From NCBI GenBank assembly GCA_028289465.1, contig JANQPM010000050.1, forward strand, positions 1 to 49,778: a stretch of 49,778 nt of DNA, given 5' to 3'. The notes under the pieces are model-generated. The model was not told the DNA's origin, did not search any database, and saw only the letters and a list, made by a program, of their open reading frames with translations. This stretch comes from Lysobacterales bacterium (lineage in GTDB: Bacteria > Pseudomonadota > Gammaproteobacteria > Xanthomonadales > SZUA-36). Of this stretch, positions 7,903-15,253 are shown in pieces (the stretch's first letter is position 1; each line of letters starts with the position of its first letter). The translations under genes were made by a program, and so were the position numbers.

Positions 7903-9300
7903 ATGCTCTGGCTGTGTCTTTATTTTCCGCACTGGCCGCTGCAAGTCGCCGAACGCGGTATCAAGCCCCAAAAGCCGCTGGTACTGGTGCGAAATGCGCG
8001 GGTCAGCCACGCCAACGCCAGCGCCCGGCAAACCGGCATCCGACCAGGTATGCGAACCGCGGCTGCCTATGCCCTGGCTGCCGGACTGGCGACCGCTCAG
8101 CGGGAACGATCCGCAGAACAGCAGGCATTGCAGCGGCTTGCGGCCTGGGCTTATCAATACAGCGACCGCATTCTGCTGGACCAGCAGGCGCTATTGATCG
8201 AAGCGGCCGGCAGCCTGAAGCTGTATGGCTCGTTACCGCAATTCATCGACATGCTGCAAACCGGCCTTAAACGGCTGGGCTACCGCTCGCGCATCGGCGT
8301 CGCGCCGACACCGGCCGCCGCCCGTGCATTTGCACCGCGGCAGACTATTGCGGTCGATCGAACGCAACTGCAGCAACATATTCAGCATCTGTCGCCGGCA
8401 GCGCTGCCGTTAACCGATGACCGCCGCCTGGCGCTGCAACAAACCGGCGTACCCGACCTGAAAACCCTGCTGCGCTTCAGTCCTGCTGAACTCAGGCGAC
8501 GCTTCGGCTCAGAGCTGACCAACTATCTGGCCCGGCTTACCGGCCAGCAACTGGATCCGCGCACCCCTTATCAGCCACCCAGCCGTTTCAAAAGCTACCT
8601 GAATCTGCCGGCCCCGATTCATATCGCCGAAGGCCTGCTGTTTGCCGCCCGAAGGTTGCTGGAAGAACTCTGCGGTTTCCTGACCGCCACAGATGCCGCG
8701 GCCAGCCGTATCGAATGGCGACTGGGGCACGAAGACCACCCCGCCTCCCGGTTCACTATCGAACTCAGCAGCCCCGACCGGGATCCGGCACGGTGGATGG
8801 TCATATTGCAGGAAAAACTGGTGAACTGGGAATTACCGGCGCCGATTGAAAAAATCAGCCTGCGTGCCGATCGTATTGTCAGTCACAAGCCCAGGCAAAA
8901 CGATTGGTTAGACCAATCAGGGGAAAAAGAAGCAACCGGGCGAGTGCTGGAACGCATCCAAACCCGTCTCGGTAAAGAATCTGTTACCGGTATTCATCAT
9001 CGGCAAGATTACTACCCAGAAAAATCATGGTGTTATCAAGTATTTGATGAAACCAGAAACCAGTCCCACCTAAGCACCCACCAGCCGCTATGGTTACTGC
9101 CACAGCCGGTTTCCATGCCGGATAAACCGAACCCTAGCGTTTCCGTAGCTATGCAGCAAATAAAAACAGGGTGGTGGAAACAAGAGGATTGGCCAACCAG
9201 AGTTTATTACATTAGCTCAGGTATTGAGTCCGGCGGTCTTCGCCTATGGGTGTATCAGACACCAAACGACAATTACTACCTGCAAGGGCTATACGACTAA
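7903..9300 (+). CDS. imuB: ImuB, catalytically inactive Y-family polymerase-like mutasome hub
   Basis: Y-family DNA polymerase homologue that bridges ImuA, the DnaE2 polymerase and the sliding clamp during error-prone bypass. It has 465 residues. The N-terminus (MLWLCLYFPHWPLQVAERG) lacks the catalytic Asp of active Pol IV/V, and the second acidic pair is missing around LLIEAAGSLKLYG, consistent with the family's non-catalytic role. The finger, little-finger and C-terminal regions are present, ending in the usual GLRLWVYQTP...YYLQGLYD. The last 400 bases are visibly AT-richer than the start of the gene, grading into the AT-rich insert that follows. Its stop overlaps the stop of the convergent protease gene (9297-9300). 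Confidence 0.92.
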   Translation: MLWLCLYFPHWPLQVAERGIKPQKPLVLVRNARVSHANASARQTGIRPGMRTAAAYALAAGLATAQRERSAEQQALQRLAAWAYQYSDRILLDQQALLIEAAGSLKLYGSLPQFIDMLQTGLKRLGYRSRIGVAPTPAAARAFAPRQTIAVDRTQLQQHIQHLSPAALPLTDDRRLALQQTGVPDLKTLLRFSPAELRRRFGSELTNYLARLTGQQLDPRTPYQPPSRFKSYLNLPAPIHIAEGLLFAARRLLEELCGFLTATDAAASRIEWRLGHEDHPASRFTIELSSPDRDPARWMVILQEKLVNWELPAPIEKISLRADRIVSHKPRQNDWLDQSGEKEATGRVLERIQTRLGKESVTGIHHRQDYYPEKSWCYQVFDETRNQSHLSTHQPLWLLPQPVSMPDKPNPSVSVAMQQIKTGWWKQEDWPTRVYYISSGIESGGLRLWVYQTPNDNYYLQGLYD

Positions 9301-10241
9301 GCTAACAAGCCATTCAGCAAGTTTGTTAAATCGAATTTTGATAAATCCACATAAAGCGAATAATACATATTGTCAACCGATGATCGCTTGCTCTCAACAG
9401 CCACACCGGCAATTTTTGGCGTCTCTTCGTTAACAATAACCAGCGGTGAACCGCTGTGGCCGGAATACGGACCTAAACCATTGGTGCGAGCAACTATATG
9501 CCAATTCGCCCAACCGTTCCCCCACCCTTCTGCAAAGAGCCCCTTAATATCATCAGGAATTATCGAAGAATCGGGCATTAACTCAACCACAACATCATTT
9601 TTCCGTTGCGCAAAAAGTGACCCCGGCTTTCCAAAACCAACGACAATCGCCAATTCGCCTTGTGCAACTGATTGAGTAACCTCACTACTGTCTGCAATAT
9701 CAATGAGTGAAAGTTCTCGAGATAAATGACCTCTATCACATAGCTTGAAGATCAAAATATCAAGATATGCGTTTTTTGTGGTCGTATAATTAATACCTCT
9801 TATTAGTCTTACCGTTCCCGCTCTTTTTCTGACCAAGCTATATGCTCGTTGCTCCATACAACAGAATTTTGATTGATCTACATATCCGGGTGATAAATTA
9901 TTACCTTCCAAATAAGCATGTGCGAATTCATTACCCATTAATTGATACAAGTGGCGGGCAGAAATCATCCAAGCACCCTTTCGTGTTGAGACAACAAAGC
10001 CGCTACCGCGTATTACAAAATTATTCACTGTGGGTATTCTTTCGGGCGTTTTAATAAGCGGGGTAGACCACAGCAGCCTTCCTTCGCATGTAATATGGCG
10101 GCACCTCTGAAGTACTGCCACGTTTTCACTATGGTTCCCTATTAAATGCCTTGCTCTCTCTATATTTCCCGGACAGCAAATTTCACTCAACCTGCCTTGA
10201 ATGTAGTCAATATCCGAATAAACCTTGCTACAGATAACCAC
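9297..10241 (-). CDS. Trypsin-like serine protease of unknown role
   Basis: A 314-residue chymotrypsin-fold (S1/DegP-like) protease. The three catalytic residues can be placed: His97 in WMISARHLY, Asp161 in AYLDILIFKL, and Ser263 in the loop YSGHSGSPLVI. The core begins with NNFVIRGSGFVVSTRKG, the usual first strand before the His. The start is GTG at 10241 with GGGAG seven bases upstream. I see no signal peptide, so it may act in the cytoplasm; the N-terminal 70 residues contain six Cys and match nothing I recognise. It is clearly AT-richer than the imu genes and is divergent from a lipoprotein gene. Sitting beside a CHAT protease-like gene, it could belong to a protease-based stress or defence module, but that is inference. 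Confidence 0.75.
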   Translation of the reverse strand: MVICSKVYSDIDYIQGRLSEICCPGNIERARHLIGNHSENVAVLQRCRHITCEGRLLWSTPLIKTPERIPTVNNFVIRGSGFVVSTRKGAWMISARHLYQLMGNEFAHAYLEGNNLSPGYVDQSKFCCMEQRAYSLVRKRAGTVRLIRGINYTTTKNAYLDILIFKLCDRGHLSRELSLIDIADSSEVTQSVAQGELAIVVGFGKPGSLFAQRKNDVVVELMPDSSIIPDDIKGLFAEGWGNGWANWHIVARTNGLGPYSGHSGSPLVIVNEETPKIAGVAVESKRSSVDNMYYSLYVDLSKFDLTNLLNGLLA

Positions 10242-10342
10242 TATATTTCTCCCTTGCTGTGTTCTCTTTAGGAGTAATAAGTGGGAAGAGCAGGCAACTT
10301 ATCTCACTAAGATCATTGACGCTATTAACCGGAGAAGACACA

Positions 10343-11134
10343 ATGAATCGTAAATACACCTTGTTTCTCTTGATTATCTTTTGCTCAAGTTGCTCTAATG
10401 ATTCAAAAGATGACTCGTCAATACCCGAAGACAAACGGATTACCTACCTTGGTCACACTATTAGTATCGATGACATAATCGATGAAAATCTAAAGTGCCA
10501 CATCAATCTGACCAAGACACAATCAGACCAACACACGCATGGGACACCTAGCGGAACCAAATCATGCCCGCAGCAGCCAGAGGAAGACCCAGCATCTGCA
10601 CGTAAATATTATGAGAGCTTCCTTGGCGAATGGGAGTTTTACCGTCGAGAAAAACCGCTTAGGTCACACTTTTTTATTGGAGGCATACTCACAGTTAGCT
10701 CTGCAGAAAGCTCAGATTCCAATGAATATCAGGTGAGTGGCGACCCACTTTTGCTTGGCGGCAAGCCTATACCTCCATGGCAAATAGAACAACAGCCCGC
10801 AAGTTTCATTTTTAACGAAAAAGAACTGGTCACCGGCTGGAATGTCAATGTGCTGACAGGTGACTATGAAGTAGATGGCTGCATTCATAAAGTAACCGCT
10901 CAGAGAGCAGCTTTCTTAAACGATGCCTATCATGAATACTGCGACACGCAATACCGGTATTCCAAAAAAAAACGAAAGCTATGCCGATATATTGCCAAAA
11001 CCGCACAAAAAGACAGCAAGCACTTAATATTTGAATTAGAAGGCCATACAACCACCAGCGAGTGCAATAAACACAAGCGTAACCACAACCATGCGGGTAT
11101 ACACGGCGGCACGGCCCACGGCGGACAGGACTAA
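10343..11134 (+). CDS. Predicted lipoprotein with His-rich tail, unknown function
   Basis: A 263-residue protein not matching any family I know. I start it at the ATG at 10343, with GGAGAAGA at 10331-10338 as ribosome binding site. It opens with a signal peptide (NRKYTLFLLIIF) ending in CSSC, which reads as a lipobox. The body is polar, with Cys residues that could pair, a YESFLGEWEFYRRE segment and a conserved-looking HFFIGGILTVSS strand. The last 30 residues are rich in His (HTTTSECNKHKRNHNHAG...), suggesting metal binding. The gene is AT-rich like the neighbouring protease and ends three bases from the convergent CHAT gene. It may be a cell-surface sensor or substrate for its neighbours; nothing shows this directly. 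Confidence 0.65.
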   Translation: MNRKYTLFLLIIFCSSCSNDSKDDSSIPEDKRITYLGHTISIDDIIDENLKCHINLTKTQSDQHTHGTPSGTKSCPQQPEEDPASARKYYESFLGEWEFYRREKPLRSHFFIGGILTVSSAESSDSNEYQVSGDPLLLGGKPIPPWQIEQQPASFIFNEKELVTGWNVNVLTGDYEVDGCIHKVTAQRAAFLNDAYHEYCDTQYRYSKKKRKLCRYIAKTAQKDSKHLIFELEGHTTTSECNKHKRNHNHAGIHGGTAHGGQD

Positions 11135-11137
11135 TAG

Positions 11138-14100
11138 CTAACCTAGATAAATTTGAAATGCCGCCCACGAGTAAATGCCGCCGTTCCGGGCGGCATTTAT
11201 CGCTTTGCGCTTGGCGGCCGCAAGCGCTTCGATGGCCGACATGCCGTTCTGTACCCCACGATAAAATGTTTCCACAAAACCAGCGGTTTCCTGGTCCCCG
11301 ACCGGCCACAGCGTTGCGACAACCGGCCCGGCGCCGGCATTCAGAAATGCCGAGACCAGCCCAACCGAATGATCAAAGGCAAATTGCTGGACACCCGAGC
11401 TTGAACAAGCGCTTAGCACTACCAACGGGCGATTCAACGCAAGGCCTGCCACACCCACCGGCGTCAGGCCGTCGCCAACCAGAGTATCGCCGACTTCACC
11501 GTTGACCGGGGGCGACAATATCATTCGGGACTGTTCCGGGTATTCCAGGTCATTGACAGCATGTGTCGGCAGATGAATCACGGAATAGGTGTCGAGCCCG
11601 GCCGCCAGGAAGTTTTGCAGGGAAAATGACTCGCCGGACAGTACGTTGTGCGGTGGAACATTGAGCAAATCTGTCAGTATTTCAATTTCACGCTTCGCGC
11701 CGGCAAGCGGTGGCAGTCCCCCGGTCGCTACTGCGGGCGCACCGGCCAGCAATACCCGGTCGCCCGCCAGATCAACCCTGGTCTGCTGCCGGGCGTCTGA
11801 AACGGACGAAATAGTAAATACATTGACGATGCTATGGCTAAGCGCTAGCGGCTTACCGTTCAGTCGCAGGGCATCGATCGGTAGTCCGCTAAATACGCCG
11901 CTCGGGATAAAATAAAGCCGCTCTGTGAGTTGGTCTTGAATGCGGCCCAGCAATTGCTCGCCCAGTGCATCCAGGTGGCGTATCGGCATCAGGCCCGAAC
12001 CAATGCTGCCTAGTCGCTCCTTGACTGCTTCAATTTCTGCGGCAAATTGCCCACCGACATCAACACTGTGAAACTCAATTCCGGCATGGCTGACCAACCA
12101 GACATATAAGGTTTCACGATCAAGATGGTATGTCAGTACCGCCTGGTCGTGTTGCAGTTGACCGGCCAGATAACGAATAGCGCTTGCCTGCAGCGATGTC
12201 GGCGCCTGCTCCGCCTGGTTGAGTTCCAGGAGTTTCCGGTCGATCTGATTGCTGAGTTCATGCCTTTTACCCGGATCCCGGGTTCGAATCCGTTCACGAA
12301 TCAAGTATCTGAGTTGCGCTTCTTCATCATCACTGCGGGTTTTTCCTGAGGCCGGATCTGCCTGCCTGATATGCAGATTTCGTAACCGCGCCAACTCGGC
12401 GAAAGACGCATAAGCCCGGTCCGGCGCATCGGCACCCTGCGCTAGAAACAACCGGAAGTAAGATTGAAAGATCGCCTTGCGGCTTTCCCAGTACCAGGAA
12501 CCCAATACACCCGGCAAGGACTGGCGATAACGACGCATTTCCTCGATCAGGCTCTGATAGCTACTCAGCGCCTGATGCTTTTCACCTTGCAACTCCAATA
12601 TACGCGCTCTGGCTTGCAGGCTTTGCAGACGATCCGGCAATAGCACGGACTGTTGCAAATCCACCAGAGCCTTCTCAACAATCTCGGGCATACTTTGCCC
12701 CGCGATACTGTTTTGCTGCAGTTCATATTGATACTGTGCTATCAGGCATTGGTTCATCAATCGAATCCGCCCGGCTTTTGCACTGATATCCGCGCACTGC
12801 CCGAACGCCTCTACTGCCTTTGAATATTGCCGCTGCGCCGCGTAATCACGGGCCCGGTTCCGACGGTAGCGTGCCTGATCAAATGAAGATGTCTGAATCG
12901 ATTGTTCGAGATTCCGGTATTCTGCCATCAGACCGAAATCACCTTCCTGGCGGGCGATATCGGCAGAGTGCTGATAAGCTGAAATCAATTGGTCGCCATC
13001 GCCGGTTTCTTCTAACGCTTCTATGGCCAGCTTCAAGCGTTCCTTGGCCTGCGAGTAGCTGCCGATCTGCCGGTAGGCGATTCCCAAGGTCAGGTTGATC
13101 CTCGCCTTGCCGGATCGGTCGGCAATTGCCGAATAAATCTCATGCGCTTCTACCAACAGCGGCAGGGCTTGCCGAAAATCTCCCAGGCTTCGGTAAATCC
13201 GCCCGAGCTCATTGAGGTTATTGGCAAGCTCGGCCCGATCCATGCCCATTCGAAGCTGCCGGTTATTCTCCCAGAGCAGGCGCAATGCCGTTTCGTATTC
13301 ATACTGGTCTTCAAACACCAGAGCGATATTGTGCTGAACTTGAGCGGAAAGCTTTTCGTCGCCCAGCGCTTCGGACACGGCTTCCACACGGCGATACCAA
13401 TTCACAGCGTCATCGAATTGATCGCGGATAAAGTAAGAAACCCCGGTCAATAGATAGGCGAATGCCTGCTCATATTGATGGCTGTCAGACGCCAGGCGGG
13501 CGCTGGCAGCCAACGACTGTCGACCGATGCGGGTTCGTACCGCCGATCGCCAGCGACTATGGCCACCGCGCTCGATTAACGCCGCGCCATGTACTTGCAA
13601 TGCAGCCAGCATCAGATCTTTTGCGCCCCGGGCTTTTGCCGCCCAATAAGTGAATTTAGCCAGGCGGGCTGCCTGATCCCAGTCGCCCAAGTGCCAGTAA
13701 ATGAGCTGCGCGGCGAGCAACTGGAGCCATAATCCCTGCTCTACTTCTCCCATTTGTGCCAGCAGGCGGCCGGCAATGGCCAGGTTTTTTGTTTTGGTTT
13801 CCCAGGGCATGTCATCCGGCTGTCGTTGCTGCATTGCACTCGACGCCGCCCGATAAACGTTTATTAAGGGCTGATTGGCCAAATCACGGGGAATGGCTGC
13901 CACCGATATATCCAGGTGCGATCGCCTGGTAGATTCCACGACCTCAACGGCAAAGCGGATAGCATCGCAATCGGCCTCGGGCGCGATGAACAGAAACCGG
14001 GGACCCATACGGAAACTGGGAATGTGGGTTGATACTGTTGAATCGCCCGTGCGCGTTAACAGGACAAGCTCTGCCTCATAGCCAACCGCACTGATCAGAT

Positions 14101-14260
14101 AGGAATACGCGGCATCGCAGGCCAACGCATAGTCCAGCCTTTCACCTTTGACAATCGCCCGATCGACTTCTACCGGGGTAGCTTCAATCTGTGCGCCCTG
14201 TACAAACCCACAACCGGAAAAAGCCAGCAGAAAAACCATGCAATGTTGTAACTTGGTCAC
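11138..14260 (-). CDS. Exported TPR-CHAT protein (caspase-like fold)
   Basis: A 1040-residue protein with an N-terminal signal, about a dozen TPR-like helix pairs (roughly residues 140-560) and a C-terminal CHAT domain. CHAT domains are caspase-fold peptidases with a His/Cys dyad; here His lies in IHLPTHAVNDL (about residue 900) and Cys in VVLSACSSSG (about 952), so it looks catalytically complete. I chose the GTG at 14260: GGGGGGA is well placed, and the first residues (HCMVFLLAFSGCGFVQG) form a signal peptide with a possible lipobox FSGC. The longer reading from 14326 runs over that ribosome binding site. Export would place the CHAT enzyme in the periplasm or on a membrane face. It is divergent from a DksA-like gene. 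Such proteins are often near ECF sigma factors, and one lies at 6509-7096. Confidence 0.85.
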   Translation of the reverse strand: MTKLQHCMVFLLAFSGCGFVQGAQIEATPVEVDRAIVKGERLDYALACDAAYSYLISAVGYEAELVLLTRTGDSTVSTHIPSFRMGPRFLFIAPEADCDAIRFAVEVVESTRRSHLDISVAAIPRDLANQPLINVYRAASSAMQQRQPDDMPWETKTKNLAIAGRLLAQMGEVEQGLWLQLLAAQLIYWHLGDWDQAARLAKFTYWAAKARGAKDLMLAALQVHGAALIERGGHSRWRSAVRTRIGRQSLAASARLASDSHQYEQAFAYLLTGVSYFIRDQFDDAVNWYRRVEAVSEALGDEKLSAQVQHNIALVFEDQYEYETALRLLWENNRQLRMGMDRAELANNLNELGRIYRSLGDFRQALPLLVEAHEIYSAIADRSGKARINLTLGIAYRQIGSYSQAKERLKLAIEALEETGDGDQLISAYQHSADIARQEGDFGLMAEYRNLEQSIQTSSFDQARYRRNRARDYAAQRQYSKAVEAFGQCADISAKAGRIRLMNQCLIAQYQYELQQNSIAGQSMPEIVEKALVDLQQSVLLPDRLQSLQARARILELQGEKHQALSSYQSLIEEMRRYRQSLPGVLGSWYWESRKAIFQSYFRLFLAQGADAPDRAYASFAELARLRNLHIRQADPASGKTRSDDEEAQLRYLIRERIRTRDPGKRHELSNQIDRKLLELNQAEQAPTSLQASAIRYLAGQLQHDQAVLTYHLDRETLYVWLVSHAGIEFHSVDVGGQFAAEIEAVKERLGSIGSGLMPIRHLDALGEQLLGRIQDQLTERLYFIPSGVFSGLPIDALRLNGKPLALSHSIVNVFTISSVSDARQQTRVDLAGDRVLLAGAPAVATGGLPPLAGAKREIEILTDLLNVPPHNVLSGESFSLQNFLAAGLDTYSVIHLPTHAVNDLEYPEQSRMILSPPVNGEVGDTLVGDGLTPVGVAGLALNRPLVVLSACSSSGVQQFAFDHSVGLVSAFLNAGAGPVVATLWPVGDQETAGFVETFYRGVQNGMSAIEALAAAKRKAINAARNGGIYSWAAFQIYLG

Positions 14261-14381
14261 GCGAGTCCCCCCAAGTATGCGAGAAAGGTCATTTTGTTCA
14301 GAGCTGGTCGTCGATGCAACTGTCACAGGCCATTGAATGACAAATTGGTATAGTGACTATTCTAAATACGCCGTACAACCG

Positions 14382-14720
14382 ATGGATATCAACAACCTTC
14401 AGCAAATGTTGCTCAAACAGCGGGAAATGCTGACTGGTATTGGTTCGGTTGCCAATGAAGCCGCTGCAACCGTCGAACTCGACCAGACCCGTGTCGGGCG
14501 CTTATCGCGTATGGATGCGATGCAGGCCCAGGCGATGTCGATTGCAACCAACCAGCGCCGGCGGCAGCAACTGCGCCGGATCGAGGCTGCGCTGAAGCGC
14601 ATCGAAGACGACGAATACGGGGATTGTCTGCACTGTGGAGAATCCATCGCCCCGTCCCGGCTGCGAATCGATCCGGCTGCCACATTGTGTATCGGCTGCG
14701 CCGAGCAAGCCGAACGCTGA
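14382..14720 (+). CDS. TraR/DksA-family zinc-finger regulator
   Basis: A 112-residue protein with an N-terminal coiled coil and a C-terminal zinc finger of exact DksA spacing: CLHC, 17 residues, CIGC. These proteins enter the RNA polymerase secondary channel and tune initiation with ppGpp. I use the ATG at 14382; the ATG at 14337 would add 15 residues of poor fit (NWYSDYSKYAV). The coiled-coil region carries RLSRMDAMQAQAM where DksA has its acidic tip. It is shorter than housekeeping DksA (about 150), so it is more likely a TraR-like paralogue. It is divergent from the TPR-CHAT gene. Confidence 0.85.
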   Translation: MDINNLQQMLLKQREMLTGIGSVANEAAATVELDQTRVGRLSRMDAMQAQAMSIATNQRRRQQLRRIEAALKRIEDDEYGDCLHCGESIAPSRLRIDPAATLCIGCAEQAER

Positions 14721-14751
14721 TCTCCTGCCTTATACGCTTTCCTACTTTGGC

Positions 14752-14767
14752 ATCAGAAATTTCTGAT
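14752..14767. other. Perfect 16-bp palindrome between two genes
   Basis: ATCAGAAATTTCTGAT is a perfect palindrome 31 bases after the DksA-like stop and about 105 bases before the DUF2845 gene. It has no T-run or long stem, so it reads better as a dimeric protein binding site than as a terminator. No known operator was recognised. Confidence 0.35.
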
Positions 14768-14873
14768 AGCCGAATGCGCATTTGACGCACTGCCTTAGCG
14801 GGCAAATCGCGATAGCCGGATCGCCGGTCGATTGGGCAAGCTGATTTCACCCCGATCCCAAAGGAGTAGTCAG

Positions 14874-15185
14874 ATGATTCGATTGTTATTAGCGGTATGC
14901 ATCGTCAGCCTGCTGGGGATGTTTACGATAAAACCGACCCACGGCGACAGTCTTCGCTGCGCAAACAAGATTGTGAAGACCGGCGATAACAAGGAAATGG
15001 TACGCCGCCACTGCGGCAAGCCGGCCATCAAACAATCCGGCTATGAGACGATTTACCGGAACGGCTATCAGATCCGTACCCAGGTGGAACGCTGGTACTA
15101 CGACGGTAGAAGCGGACGCCTGAACAAGACCGCGATATTTCATAACGGCCTGTTGGTGAAGATTGTCAATGGCGAGCGGGTATGA
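14874..15185 (+). CDS. Small exported DUF2845 protein
   Basis: A 103-residue protein of the DUF2845 family, function unknown. The ATG at 14874 has AAGGAG at 14861-14866. A signal peptide (IRLLLAVCIVSLLGMFTIKPTHG) is followed by a compact periplasmic domain with two Cys (LRCANKIVKTGDN and RRHCGKPAIK) that can form a disulphide. The pattern of GxPxxxxxxG then a WYYDG strand is SmpA/OmlA-like, as in other small envelope proteins of this type. It ends 68 bases before dnaE2 and has no evident link to SOS; the dnaE2 LexA box lies in the gap. Confidence 0.75.
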   Translation: MIRLLLAVCIVSLLGMFTIKPTHGDSLRCANKIVKTGDNKEMVRRHCGKPAIKQSGYETIYRNGYQIRTQVERWYYDGRSGRLNKTAIFHNGLLVKIVNGERV

Positions 15186-15231
15186 CGGACTGCCACCGGG
15201 CCGAAAAAGCGGATTGAGTATCGCTGCTGAA

Positions 15232-15251
15232 TACTGTATATATTTACAGTA
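15232..15251 (+). promoter_or_regulatory. LexA (SOS) box of dnaE2
   Basis: TACTGTATATATTTACAGTA differs at one position from the ideal TACTGTATATATATACAGTA. A -10 hexamer TATATT lies at 15239-15244, with TTGAGT at 15214-15219 as a possible -35 (19-base spacer). The start codon is two bases after the box, exactly as at imuA. Confidence 0.93.
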
Positions 15252-15253
15252 TT

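Noticed and set aside
12281-12291. GGTTCGAATCC, a tRNA T-loop-like string
   Set aside because: It lies inside the TPR-CHAT coding frame, and no acceptor, D or anticodon arms can be folded around it.
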